A stretch of DNA of 12,408 nt from Methanosarcinales archaeon (lineage in GTDB: Archaea > Halobacteriota > Syntropharchaeia > Alkanophagales > Methanospirareceae): contig JAODGF010000166.1 of assembly GCA_025464645.1 (NCBI GenBank), forward strand, positions 1 through 12,408, in the 5' to 3' direction. The translations under genes were made by a program, and so were the position numbers. Below the pieces are notes generated by a model. It saw nothing but the letters and a program-made list of their open reading frames with translations, did not search any database and was not told where the DNA came from. Below are positions 1 through 7,723 of the stretch, piece after piece. Within the stretch, counting starts at the first letter, position 1; each line of letters opens with the position of its first letter.

Positions 1-50
1 TCCTTTGTTCCTTTACTTGATAATGAGAAGAAGGAGGGAATACTGGTAAG

Positions 51-326
51 ATGGTAAAACTGAAAATAAAAGTGATGAACATCATAAAAAATATCGTGAG
101 AGAAAAAGGAATTTCGGCGATTATGGCTATCCACGACCTGAACTTAGCTTCAAGATACGCTGATAGAATAGTAATGCTGAGTGATGGTAGGATTTTCTCT
201 GCTGGTAACCCCGATTCTGCACTCACGCCTGAAAACATCGAACATGTTTACGGCGTTGAAGTGAAGGTGAATAATCACGATGGAAGACCGTATATTGTGC
301 CGGTAAGACCTGTAAGCCAAAATTGA
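51..326 (+). pseudogene. C-terminal remnant of an iron/cobalamin-type ABC transporter ATPase
   Basis: The 91-residue product matches only the tail of FecE/BtuD-type ABC ATPases, which are usually about 250-270 residues. From about residue 8 it reads as the helix before the H-loop, followed by the switch segment AIHDLNLASRYADRIVML with the H-loop histidine, then SDGRIFSAG and the usual ending that includes VYGVEVKV. The Walker A, signature and Walker B regions are absent. Stop codons occur in this frame at 18-26, so the missing part does not lie just upstream. The first seven residues look unrelated. A purine-rich GGAGGG at 33-38 could serve as a ribosome binding site, so the fragment may still be translated, but it cannot bind and hydrolyse ATP alone. 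It is probably the relic of the transporter whose binding-protein relic lies at 8788-9528. Family call is confident; pseudogene status is inferred from length. Confidence 0.8.
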
Positions 327-375
327 GATGAAATGAGGTATAAGAAGAGAATGTAAAATTACTAACAAACAAAAA

Positions 376-468
376 ATGAGAGGAGGTAATGGAATAAGAA
401 GGAGGTATGAGAAAACAGTACTCTGGTTCCTCAAACCTCATCTCTCAAATCCTAAACCTAAAAAATGA
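376..468 (+). CDS. Possible 30-residue leader ORF coupled to the NifH-like gene H1
   Basis: An ATG at 376 opens a 30-codon frame (MRGGNGIRRRYEKTVLWFLK, then a Pro/Lys-rich end) whose TGA stop at 466-468 overlaps the H1 start at 465 as ATGA. The same ATGA arrangement joins several certain gene pairs downstream, and H1 has no clear ribosome binding site of its own, so translational coupling is plausible. There is also no ribosome binding site before 376, so this ORF would have to be leaderless or poorly translated. I recognise no family. The frame also crosses an inverted repeat, so the region may act as RNA instead. It could be a chance ORF. Confidence 0.3.
   Translation: MRGGNGIRRRYEKTVLWFLKPHLSNPKPKK
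402..439 (+). repeat. Inverted repeat in the leader of H1
   Basis: GAGGTATGAG (402-411) pairs with CTCAAACCTC (430-439) at 9 of 10 positions across an 18-base loop. The loop holds a smaller CAG-TACT-CTG hairpin. It lies 25 bases before the H1 start and buries the GGAGG at 401-405. It could be an RNA structure or an operator for the operon that starts with H1. No T-run follows the 3' arm, so it does not look like a terminator. The stem is short and could be coincidental. Confidence 0.35.
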
Positions 469-485
469 GACAAATAGCATTTTAT
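459..485 (+). repeat. 27-bp direct repeat, copy 1 (start region of H1)
   Basis: The 27 bases from 459 to 485 cover a T, six A and the first seven codons of H1 (MRQIAFY). They recur exactly at 9534-9560, upstream of D2. Identity ends abruptly on both sides (458 C against 9533 A; 486 G against 9561 A). Confidence 0.9.
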
Positions 486-1346
486 GGCAAAGGCGGAATA
501 GGGAAATCAACGATAGGGTCGAATATTGCGGCTGCATTGGCAGAGAGCGGGCTATCAGTGATGATGATTGGCTGTGACCCCAAGGCAGACTGCACCAGGA
601 ACCTGACAGGAGAGGTTCAGATACCGACTATTCTTGATGTATCCCGAGATAAAGGAATAGAACGGCTTGGGTTAGAAGAGCTTGTGGAAGGCAAAAAAAT
701 TGAATTTGCAGACGTCATCCACAGGGGTTATAGGGGTGTGTATTGCGCCGAGTGCGGTGGTCCGCGACCAGGTTTCGGATGCGCAGGCAGAGGCGTTATA
801 GTTGCAATAGACCTGCTCAAGCGCTTGAAAGCATTTGAGGAATTAAAGCCCGATGTAGTGATATACGACGTGCTGGGGGATGTAGTGTGTGGAGGGTTTG
901 CAATGCCGCTGAGGAGAGGCTTGGCAGACGAAGTCTATATTGTAACATCCGCAGATTATCTCGCTCTTTACGCAGCGAACAATATTTGCAAGGGAATAAG
1001 TGCATTTGCAAACAAAGGCGGGTCGCCATTGGGTGGCATCATCTACAACGTTCGTGGTATGCTGGATGAAGCAGATGTCGTTTATGATTTCGCAGAAAAG
1101 ATTGGCTCACAAGTTATCGGGCATATCCCCAACGCACATGAGATTGCAGAAGCTGAGATTGACGGCAATACCGTAATTGCGTATGACGGTAATACAGAAA
1201 TAGCCAATTTGTTCAGGGACTTGGCAGTTAAAATTTACAATAACTCACAAACTTCAGTCCCAACGCCATTATCACCGGAAAAGATGATAAAGATAGGTCA
1301 GGAAATCAGGAGGAGGACGAAAGAGAAGTATAAGAAAGAGGTGTGA
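465..1346 (+). CDS. NifH-like reductase H1 (nitrogenase iron protein superfamily)
   Basis: This 293-residue protein is a full-length NifH-type ATP-dependent iron-sulfur reductase. It shows the P-loop GKGGIGKST (residues 8-16), the nucleotide-contact segment GCDPKADCTR (36-45), and the two cysteines that in NifH dimers share one [4Fe-4S] cluster: Cys106 in GFGCAGRG and Cys142 in YDVLGDVVCGGF. Arg109 matches the ADP-ribosylated arginine of NifH. The DPKADCTR motif is closer to NifH than to BchL, which has a DPKHDST-type motif. An extra cysteine, Cys97, gives a Cys-x2-Cys (CAEC) just before the cluster loop where NifH usually has Ser. It would donate electrons, driven by ATP, to a DK-like partner; which of the two pairs is unknown. 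It opens a run of closely spaced genes and is followed after 6 bases by the methyltransferase fragment. The start at 465 is fixed by the conserved MRQIAFYGKGG beginning. Confidence 0.93.
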   Translation: MRQIAFYGKGGIGKSTIGSNIAAALAESGLSVMMIGCDPKADCTRNLTGEVQIPTILDVSRDKGIERLGLEELVEGKKIEFADVIHRGYRGVYCAECGGPRPGFGCAGRGVIVAIDLLKRLKAFEELKPDVVIYDVLGDVVCGGFAMPLRRGLADEVYIVTSADYLALYAANNICKGISAFANKGGSPLGGIIYNVRGMLDEADVVYDFAEKIGSQVIGHIPNAHEIAEAEIDGNTVIAYDGNTEIANLFRDLAVKIYNNSQTSVPTPLSPEKMIKIGQEIRRRTKEKYKKEV

Positions 1347-1352
1347 TAGAAC

Positions 1353-1667
1353 ATGGCAGAAATAATTAACTGGATTTATAATGAAAGCTATTCAGCATGG
1401 CCTGATTATATTTATCTTTACAATATTTTGCACGATATGGGCATCTATGCGAATGTAGAGATATGGGACTCAAAATTTGAACAGCGATATAACAGCTTAG
1501 ACAATGCGGTGAACGAATGGGGGGAAATGTATGGGATGATAGCAGCGCCAGAAAAGGAGTTAATCTTGAGGAAACATTTATTGAGGATGTCGGTGGTAGA
1601 GGACGATGGAACATTGCACTTGAAGCATAAATATAAGAGGGCTATGATATGGTGGAGAAAAGAATGA
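1353..1667 (+). pseudogene. C-terminal fragment of a class I SAM methyltransferase
   Basis: The 104-residue product resembles only the last third of certain class I methyltransferases. It has the segment LYNILHDMGIYANVEI, then an NAVNEWGEMYG region, then a basic ending that closes on AMIWWRKE, a pattern I know from the ends of full-length enzymes of about 230-260 residues. There is no SAM-binding motif (no DxGxGxG) and no Rossmann fold. The gene before it ends only 6 bases upstream, so the missing part is not nearby. A GAGGTG at 1337-1342 lies about 10 bases before the ATG, and the ORF is intact, so it may be translated. Its stop overlaps the start of the hydrolase as ATGA (1664-1667). It is either a relic or a stand-alone domain acting with the methyltransferases at 6149-7707. 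The family call rests on remembered motif patterns and is moderate. Confidence 0.55.
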
Positions 1668-2482
1668 AGATGGAAAAGAATACAATAATAACCAATGGAA
1701 TCGCAACTTACTATGAAATTCATGGGAGTGGTCAGCCGTTGATATTAATACACGGTATTTCACTTGACCATAATATGTGGCAGCCACAGATTTCTTATTT
1801 TTCAAATAAATATGCAGTTATTACCTATGATATAAGAGGACACGGGCAGTCCGAAGGGTGTGACGGAGATTACTCATTGGAAATGCTCGCAGAGGACCTC
1901 AACGTTCTACTCGGCAACCTTAATATCGCAGAACCCATTGTGTGTGGGCTTTCCATGGGTGGGATGATCGCACAAATGTTTGCAGCGAGATATCCCGACC
2001 AACTCAATGCACTCATCATTGCTGATTCCGCAGTAGTCAGGGGGCTTACAGCGCAAGAAAGATTAATTACACTCCTTTTTCCTAAATCCATTGCTAAATT
2101 CACTATTCACACATTTAAGCAGCAATTTGTAAACTTATTCTTTGGACTTTTCCGTGGAATGAATCCAGAGATAAGGGCTTATTTCAGAAACGCTGTTCTT
2201 AAATTCAAAGAAGAAGAGCTCCTCAAGTATCTGAATTGCTTTTATGATTTTGATTTGACTGCGGAAATCCCGAAAATTAGCGTCCCTACTCTCATTATTG
2301 TTGGTGAGAAAGAGAAAATGGGTTTCCCGCAAGCAGAGAAGATGCACGAACTCATTAAACGTTCTACGATTGTGAAAATACCCGATGCGGTTCATTTATC
2401 AAATCTTGAGAATCACGAGGCGTTTAACAGAGCGATTGAGAATTTCATTTCTAATCCTGGTGGAAGATTAATAAGACAATGA
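1664..2482 (+). CDS. Alpha/beta hydrolase
   Basis: A 272-residue alpha/beta hydrolase of the esterase/lipase/acyl-hydrolase type. It has the oxyanion-hole segment LILIHGISLDHNMW, the strand YAVITYDIRGHGQSEG, the nucleophile elbow GLSMGG with Ser97, and a late histidine near residue 244 (DAVHLSNLE). At the usual catalytic-acid position after PTLIIVGEK it carries Glu (about residue 217) rather than the more common Asp. I place the start at 1664 because the ATG overlaps the upstream stop (ATGA) and GGTGGAG at 1651-1657 is well spaced; an ATG at 1649 is the longer alternative. There is no signal peptide or membrane segment, so it is cytoplasmic. It may hydrolyse an ester, thioester or amide of the compound handled by this locus. 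Substrate cannot be read from sequence. Its stop overlaps the D1 start. Confidence 0.88.
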   Translation: MKMEKNTIITNGIATYYEIHGSGQPLILIHGISLDHNMWQPQISYFSNKYAVITYDIRGHGQSEGCDGDYSLEMLAEDLNVLLGNLNIAEPIVCGLSMGGMIAQMFAARYPDQLNALIIADSAVVRGLTAQERLITLLFPKSIAKFTIHTFKQQFVNLFFGLFRGMNPEIRAYFRNAVLKFKEEELLKYLNCFYDFDLTAEIPKISVPTLIIVGEKEKMGFPQAEKMHELIKRSTIVKIPDAVHLSNLENHEAFNRAIENFISNPGGRLIRQ

Positions 2483-3963
2483 ATACAGAAGAGAATAATA
2501 AGAGAGGACCGCGTAACAACAGACAGGTTCGTGCAAGAATATACCAGCCGGTAGCGATGCTTGTTCATGGTATTGCGTCAATGCCTGCGAAGAATGCCGG
2601 GGCTTTAATGGCGGTCAGCGGCATCAAAGACGCAGTCCCTTTAATCCACGGACCTCCGGGCTGTGCCAACCTTCGCCAGATGAATTCCTTTGACATTTCC
2701 TATCCTGTTCGCCTGACGCCTTGCACCAATCTATCAGAAATTGACATTGTTCTTGGCGGTGAAAACAAACTGTACAGGAGCATCATTGATTTGTATCACC
2801 GGCTACATCCTGCGCTTATCGTGGTTATCCCGACCTGTCCCAGTGACATGATGGGGGATGATTTTGGTGGCATAGTGGAAAAGGCAAAGAAGGAAGTGGG
2901 CTGTGAAGTGATTTACTCGACGGGCGAATCCATCCCCGGGCGACCAATCGGCTACCACGATGTAATGTGTTCTGTCGTGGAGCAATTGCTGCTGCCAAAA
3001 GCTCCGTTTCCGAAAACAGAAAAGTCCGTTAATCTCCTTAATTTCCCGATGGACGTAAACAAGAACCAATTCATGGACTTGATTCCAATTCTAAACGAGA
3101 TGGGCGTCAAGGTAAACAAAATCTGCTTTTACAACACGCACCTAACTGATTTGTATGAATTGCCGAGAGCTGAGCTGAATATCGTTGACTATCCTTCGCC
3201 CTGGATAGAAAGGATGAAGGATCATCTTGGGGTTGATTATTTAGCGGCTTCTTCATTTGGGTCGGACCCTGATTCTGGCAATCCATTTGGAATAGAAGGC
3301 GCCGCAAGAATACTGCTTGAAATAGCCGAACGTCTTGGAATAAAAGAATCGGCTGAGGGAATAATAGAAAGGAGGAAAGAGGAAGCGATGGAAAATTGTG
3401 GTGACTTGAAAGAAAAGCTCAGAGGTATCAGAATTGCCGTTCTCGACGGTTTTTCTTTTGGCCCTGCCATTACCCTGGTAAGCGAGTTCAGGATGAAGCT
3501 TGAAGCGATCAGTTACCGTTCTTTCTTTATGAAAAGTCATGGAATGAGCGATAACGCTTATAATCAACTCATTGAGATGGACATTGAGGCAACCCGTAGA
3601 TATGGCTGCGAGCCTGAAGTCTTAAGGGACCCGACTCCTGAGCAGGAGCTCGAAGTGTTTAAGGACCGCGGAGTTCAGCTTGTTGTTTGTAATGGAGGCA
3701 TCGCACGTTACAATGAAGCAGGTATCAGAGGATTTAACGGTGTGAGATTTTTCATGCAGTCCATGAGCATCGGGTTTGATTCCGCTAAGATTCTGGCAGA
3801 GTCGGTTATCGAAGCGTTGAATACACCGATAAAGAAATATCCACTCGTTAACATGATTGAAAAGGACGTTCAAGAGCCTAATTTGATACCACATTGGAAG
3901 AAGTTGGGCGTTATATGGCGTACAATCGCGGAGGGAGGAGATGGAGGTTGTCTCTATGGATGA
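2479..3963 (+). CDS. NifD-like catalytic subunit D1 (nitrogenase component 1 family)
   Basis: A 494-residue nitrogenase component-1 protein, presumed partner of K1 in a DK-like heterotetramer. The P-cluster region is recognisable: IHGPPGC with Cys62 (equivalent to NifD Cys88), IDIVLGGE at 88-95, and PTCPSDMMGDD with Cys120 (equivalent to NifD Cys154). The position of NifD Cys62 is Ala here. An extra Cys82 lies before the GGE motif. The FeMo-co ligands are missing: LNLVHCYRS of NifD reads LNIVDYPSP, and the His442 region reads FMQSMSIGFDS. It therefore should not carry FeMo-co in the known way. The gene starts at an ATGA overlap with the hydrolase and overlaps the K1 start region. The C-terminus ends on GGCLYG. 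It most likely reduces a small organic molecule or tetrapyrrole with electrons from H1 or H2; substrate unknown. Confidence 0.9.
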   Translation: MNTEENNKRGPRNNRQVRARIYQPVAMLVHGIASMPAKNAGALMAVSGIKDAVPLIHGPPGCANLRQMNSFDISYPVRLTPCTNLSEIDIVLGGENKLYRSIIDLYHRLHPALIVVIPTCPSDMMGDDFGGIVEKAKKEVGCEVIYSTGESIPGRPIGYHDVMCSVVEQLLLPKAPFPKTEKSVNLLNFPMDVNKNQFMDLIPILNEMGVKVNKICFYNTHLTDLYELPRAELNIVDYPSPWIERMKDHLGVDYLAASSFGSDPDSGNPFGIEGAARILLEIAERLGIKESAEGIIERRKEEAMENCGDLKEKLRGIRIAVLDGFSFGPAITLVSEFRMKLEAISYRSFFMKSHGMSDNAYNQLIEMDIEATRRYGCEPEVLRDPTPEQELEVFKDRGVQLVVCNGGIARYNEAGIRGFNGVRFFMQSMSIGFDSAKILAESVIEALNTPIKKYPLVNMIEKDVQEPNLIPHWKKLGVIWRTIAEGGDGGCLYG

Positions 3964-5224
3964 ATATAGTTCCCACTATGCCATCGAACCGCCAATAGAT
4001 ACACGGCTTAACGGCGCCATAAGGGCTTTTGGCGGTATTGAAGACGCTATGATGATTGTTCATGGTAGAAGCTGCTGCCATGCGGACAATTTTTTATATC
4101 GCGTCATGACTGCGGGTCACAACAAAATACGACTAACCGGTGGTGGCTTAAGACTACGCGACATATCTACCGGGGGTCACCACAAGCTCAGCCTTTCTCT
4201 TTTGGCATCTTATGAGCAATTTAAACCATCGCTCATTGCTATTTTAAGTACCTCTGTACCTCTGATGATGGGGGATGATGTAGAGGGAGTGATTTTAAAA
4301 TTAAAGGAGAAGATACCCGTTACCATTATCCACTTACCCTGCCCCGGTCATAGCAAAAACGCGTCTATGGGGTATGATATGGCAGTATCAAGTTTATGCG
4401 ATTATATGAGGATGAGTGAGGGAAATGGGCATCGAAATCAAAGAGAGATTAATTTAATTGGACTAAAATCTGATAATCCTTACGCTTTAAGCGACCTGAT
4501 GGAACTGAAACGGATGTTAAAGGACCAGGGGATAGTGGTTAATACCATTTTTACCTGTGACGCTTTTGAATCACTGAAAAAAGCACCTGATGCCGAGTTG
4601 AACGTTGTTCTCGGCGGTGAGGGAATTGGATTGGCAAAAAAGATGGAGGATACGTTTGGCATTCCTTATAAAGTCGTTTCTTATCCTTTTGGTTTAAGGA
4701 GCTCGGTGGAATTCCTTGAGTCAATTGCCAGCGCTCTGGGGATAAAACTTGACTACCGCAGCATTGAAACCGAGCAAGAACGGATAAAAGAAAAGCTGGA
4801 GCGCGTTTATGGATTCTTAGAGGGTATTTATAATCTAAAAACGGCAATTGTAGGAGAAAGCGGTAGAGCATTTGACCTTGCCAGATTCTTGAATGATGAA
4901 TTATGTCTTGATGTTAAGCTGCTTGCCGTTACCTCTGCGAATGCCGAAACAGCCAAGAGACAGAATGACGATTATTTCGGGCATTTTTTAAAGGTGGATG
5001 ACCGATTACACCTGAATGAAGTTGTTGAATCCATGAATATTGAACTGATGATTGGCTCATCTTTAGAAGCCATATTCTGCAAAGAAGATAACGTACCCCT
5101 GACAAAGCTGTTCTATCCTACCATTGACCAGGTGTTCATCTCTGATTATCCAATCGCCGGTTTTAGAGGTGTAGGCAATCTAACAGAATTGGTGTTGAAT
5201 ACGGTGATGGACCTAACCAGGTAG
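3956..5224 (+). CDS. NifK-like subunit K1 (nitrogenase component 1 family)
   Basis: A 422-residue component-1 protein, shorter than NifK (about 520) and close to the lengths of BchB/NifN-type proteins. It keeps IVHGRSCCHAD with adjacent Cys40-Cys41 (Cys41 aligns with NifK Cys95) and the STSVPLMMGDD motif. That motif has Ser/Val where NifK has Cys153. The position of NifK Cys70 is Thr16. Together with D1 this leaves three canonical cluster cysteines, few for an [8Fe-7S] P-cluster but compatible with a single [4Fe-4S] cluster with a fourth ligand such as Cys40 or a non-Cys residue. I chose the start at 3956 because GGAGG at 3943-3947 is 8 bases upstream; an ATG at 3941 would give five more residues with a cramped ribosome binding site. 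It overlaps the end of D1 by 8 bases. Confidence 0.87.
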   Translation: MDEYSSHYAIEPPIDTRLNGAIRAFGGIEDAMMIVHGRSCCHADNFLYRVMTAGHNKIRLTGGGLRLRDISTGGHHKLSLSLLASYEQFKPSLIAILSTSVPLMMGDDVEGVILKLKEKIPVTIIHLPCPGHSKNASMGYDMAVSSLCDYMRMSEGNGHRNQREINLIGLKSDNPYALSDLMELKRMLKDQGIVVNTIFTCDAFESLKKAPDAELNVVLGGEGIGLAKKMEDTFGIPYKVVSYPFGLRSSVEFLESIASALGIKLDYRSIETEQERIKEKLERVYGFLEGIYNLKTAIVGESGRAFDLARFLNDELCLDVKLLAVTSANAETAKRQNDDYFGHFLKVDDRLHLNEVVESMNIELMIGSSLEAIFCKEDNVPLTKLFYPTIDQVFISDYPIAGFRGVGNLTELVLNTVMDLTR

Positions 5225-5249
5225 AAGTAAGGCAAAGGAGACTAAAAAA

Positions 5250-6152
5250 ATGGGAAGAAGATATAGAGAAATCGCATTTTATGGCAAAGGCGGAATAGGG
5301 AAGTCCACTATAGTTTCCAATGTCGCAGCGGCACTGGCGGAGGAAGGGAAAAGAGTTTTGGTTGTTGGATGTGACCCCAAATCAGATTGCACACGAAATC
5401 TGCGGGGCGATGTGGCTATGCCCACGGTAACAAAAATCCTCTTAGAGAAGACTTCCGCACCTCTTGAGCTCACTGAGTTCGTTTACGGAAAAGAAATCAA
5501 AGCGGAAGACATTGTGTATGAAGGTTTTAAGGGAGTTGCATGCATAGAAGTAGGCGGTCCGGAGCCAGGTGTAGGCTGTGCAGGGCGCGGGGTTTCTTTG
5601 GCAATAGACCTGATACACCGGATTGTTCTGGATAAGCTCGAACCCGACATTATCTTTTATGATATCCTGGGCGACATTGTTTGTGGTGGTTTTGGAATGA
5701 ACCTCAGAAAAGGCTTTGCAGACCAGGCGATTATTGTTACTTCGTCCGATTATTTGGCGGTATTCGCTGCTAATAATATCTGTAAAGGGATTTATAGATA
5801 TGCAGATAGAAACGGAACACCGCTTGGAGGGCTCATTTATAACGTGCGTGGTTTACTGGATGATATAAGCCTGGTGGAGGAATTTGCCGATGGGATTGGG
5901 TCACGAATTATAGGGAACATAAAAAGTTCACGTTCGATTATGGAGTCGGAGATTTATGCGCAAACCGTTATTGAGAGAGAACCAGAATCCGCCACTGCGG
6001 AAGCTTTCCGAGAGTTAGCCAAAAAAGTCATTGGTAATACAGACTGCGTTTCGCCCAGACCGCTGACAGATGATAAGCTGGCGGAACTTGCACAAAAAAT
6101 ACGAGAACGTACTCGTTTGAAACATGAGGAGACCGCGGAGAGAAGCACATGA
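5250..6152 (+). CDS. NifH-like reductase H2 (nitrogenase iron protein superfamily)
   Basis: A second full-length NifH-type reductase of 300 residues. It has the P-loop GKGGIGKST (12-20), GCDPKSDCTR (40-49), cluster ligand Cys110 in GVGCAGRG with Arg113 at the ADP-ribosylation position, and cluster ligand Cys145 in YDILGDIVCGGF. Unlike H1 it has the ordinary CIEVGG rather than CAECGG before the first cluster loop. The C-terminal region is longer than in Azotobacter NifH and rich in Lys/Arg/Glu. A 29-bp stretch over the P-loop (5274-5302) is identical to H1 (477-505), showing that the two genes are paralogues, perhaps kept alike by gene conversion. AAAGGAG at 5234-5240 precedes the start by 9 bases. 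Position right after D1-K1 makes it a natural reductase for that pair. Confidence 0.93.
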   Translation: MGRRYREIAFYGKGGIGKSTIVSNVAAALAEEGKRVLVVGCDPKSDCTRNLRGDVAMPTVTKILLEKTSAPLELTEFVYGKEIKAEDIVYEGFKGVACIEVGGPEPGVGCAGRGVSLAIDLIHRIVLDKLEPDIIFYDILGDIVCGGFGMNLRKGFADQAIIVTSSDYLAVFAANNICKGIYRYADRNGTPLGGLIYNVRGLLDDISLVEEFADGIGSRIIGNIKSSRSIMESEIYAQTVIEREPESATAEAFRELAKKVIGNTDCVSPRPLTDDKLAELAQKIRERTRLKHEETAERST

Positions 6153-6892
6153 CAAGTATAAAGCAGATGAGGGAATACTGGGATAAACTCGTGCCCGAGT
6201 ATGATTTGAACAATCACAGAAAATGGTTCTGGAGTAGTCCAGAAGCGTGGGCAGATGAAATAGCCCAAAGGATTAGTGATTGCAAGAAGGTTCTGGATAT
6301 TGGTTGTGGTGCAGGTGCACTGTCCATCCCTCTGTCAAGAAAATTCGATTTATACAGCCTGGATTTTTCTCTGGATATGCTAACGCTGTTGAAGACAAGG
6401 AAAAATGAATTAGGAACAGAGATAGAAATGGTTAATGCGGATGCGCATAACATTCCATTCAAAGACGAAAGTTTTGATGCGGTAATATGCCGATTTGCAA
6501 TCTGGCCACTATCCAATCCAGAGGGTGCGATAGAAGAGATTGTAAGGGCATCTAAGAAGAAGGTTATTATCATAGAAGGAGACTGGAGCAAGAATGAAAA
6601 ACCGACATTGCAGCAAAAGGTCATTGGAAATCCGTTCTATACAATTTATGATTCTTATTACAAGCTCGCTACCGGGAGAAATCCAAAGAAACACTTCAAA
6701 GAGATGCGAAAATATCACCAAATAAACACATCTTGTGAAAAGATAAAACAATGGCTTGAGAACTCAGGTGTTATAATAACAGAGGTGGATTACTCCTTTA
6801 AAGACCGAGTCTCAACGAAGAAATCTAAGTTCCTTCAAGCCATCACAGGATTTAACGAACCGATGTTCATTTTGTCTGGAGAGAAGGCATGA
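6149..6892 (+). CDS. Class I SAM-dependent methyltransferase 1
   Basis: A 247-residue methyltransferase of the Methyltransf_11 type. Motif I is VLDIGCGAGALS (48-59), followed by the acidic-strand motif LYSLDFSLDML, the NADAHNIPFKDESFDAV segment and the motif IV region ICRFAIWPLSNP. These form the SAM-binding Rossmann fold. The N-terminal REYWDKLVPEYD and Trp-rich helix probably cap the substrate pocket. No signal peptide is present, so it acts in the cytoplasm. It starts by ATGA overlap with H2 and ends by ATGA overlap with its paralogue, so it is firmly part of the operon. The sequence does not show which atom or substrate is methylated. Methylation of a tetrapyrrole, thiol or metallophore intermediate is a guess from the NifH/DK neighbours. 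Confidence 0.88.
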   Translation: MTSIKQMREYWDKLVPEYDLNNHRKWFWSSPEAWADEIAQRISDCKKVLDIGCGAGALSIPLSRKFDLYSLDFSLDMLTLLKTRKNELGTEIEMVNADAHNIPFKDESFDAVICRFAIWPLSNPEGAIEEIVRASKKKVIIIEGDWSKNEKPTLQQKVIGNPFYTIYDSYYKLATGRNPKKHFKEMRKYHQINTSCEKIKQWLENSGVIITEVDYSFKDRVSTKKSKFLQAITGFNEPMFILSGEKA

Positions 6893-7707
6893 AGAAAAAA
6901 CCAGACTCACGGGATTCTTTTATTAACACTTATCCTATTAATACTTATCCCAATCCATGGGATTTCGTCGTTGATAATTATGACATAAAGAGCAAAAGCA
7001 GGCGATTGTGGGTAAAGGACGATATTTACGCAGAGTTAATAAAGAATCTTTTTGAAGCATCCAACTGTAACACAATCTTAGATGTTGGTTGTGGTGCCGG
7101 TTCGCTTTCAATATTATTGGCAGATGAGTTCAAAGTCTATTCGCTGGATTTTTCAAGGGCTATGCTGGAAAGATTGAAGGAAAGGGGAAATGAGTTGAAA
7201 AAAGACGTTTCCACACTGATAAATGCGGATAGTCAAAAAATCCCATTTAAAGGGAATTCCTTTGATGGCACTCTTTGTAAATTCGCTCTTTGGCCAATAT
7301 CAAATCCACAAGAGGGGATAAAAGAGATGGTCCGGGTGACAAAACCGAATGGTAGAATAGTTATCATTGAGATTGATCGTAAGAATGGATACGAATTAAA
7401 CTTACGGTCCAAGTTAATTTATTTTTTATACAAAGCATTTAAAAGGATTATTCATGCTCACAAACAGAAAAACAAAACAGTGCACAATGATGGTGTATGG
7501 AAAATAATACGGGATAAGACAAGGAACAACCCAAAAATAACTCTGGAGTTCACAAGAGATGTTTTAGAAGATTGTGGCTGTGAAATAACTTCGACTGACA
7601 CTTCGATAAAATCGGAAATAAATGGTATTATGGGTAAATTATGTGGTGGACAGTGTGGTGGTCATAATTATTTCTTGATATGTGCGAAGAAGGGAAGAGA
7701 GGAGTAA
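6889..7707 (+). CDS. Class I SAM-dependent methyltransferase 2
   Basis: A 272-residue paralogue of the preceding gene with motif I ILDVGCGAGSLS (63-74), VYSLDFSRAML, the NADSQKIPFKGNSFDG segment and FALWPISNP in the same order. Shared unusual features (LDFS, the F-A-I/L-W-P-L/I-SNP stretch) show that the two arose by tandem duplication. It differs in an N-terminal tail with an imperfect repeat (INTYPINTYP, residues 12-21), a basic insert around residues 175-205, and a C-terminal cysteine cluster (CGGQCGGH) that might bind metal or form a disulfide. It starts inside the stop of methyltransferase 1. The two could perform sequential methylations or form a heterodimer. Substrate unknown. Confidence 0.87.
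   Translation: MKKKPDSRDSFINTYPINTYPNPWDFVVDNYDIKSKSRRLWVKDDIYAELIKNLFEASNCNTILDVGCGAGSLSILLADEFKVYSLDFSRAMLERLKERGNELKKDVSTLINADSQKIPFKGNSFDGTLCKFALWPISNPQEGIKEMVRVTKPNGRIVIIEIDRKNGYELNLRSKLIYFLYKAFKRIIHAHKQKNKTVHNDGVWKIIRDKTRNNPKITLEFTRDVLEDCGCEITSTDTSIKSEINGIMGKLCGGQCGGHNYFLICAKKGREE
6921..6950 (+). repeat. Imperfect 15-bp tandem duplication in methyltransferase 2
   Basis: Two adjacent 15-base units (about ATTAACACTTATCCT and ATTAATACTTATCCC) differ at two positions and encode INTYP twice near the N-terminus. The reading frame is kept. It looks like a small slippage duplication. Confidence 0.6.
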
Positions 7708-7723
7708 AGAGGGGGAGTTGTTC

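Noticed and set aside
1..57. Tail of an upstream gene in frame 1 (SFVPLLDNEKKEGILVRW, then a stop at 55-57)
   Set aside because: Only 18 codons are visible and no family can be recognised, so it could equally be a chance open stretch.
2479..5224. True molybdenum, vanadium or iron nitrogenase
   Set aside because: FeMo-co ligand positions are not Cys and His, K1 is about 100 residues short for NifK, and no cofactor assembly genes are present in the window.
465..6152. Chlorophyll-type BchL/BchN/BchB system
   Set aside because: The reductases carry NifH-type DPKADCTR/DPKSDCTR rather than the BchL-type motif, and no other chlorophyll genes are present.
6214..6624. 136-codon open frame on the minus strand inside methyltransferase 1
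   Set aside because: It is antisense to clear SAM-binding motifs and shows no domain of its own.
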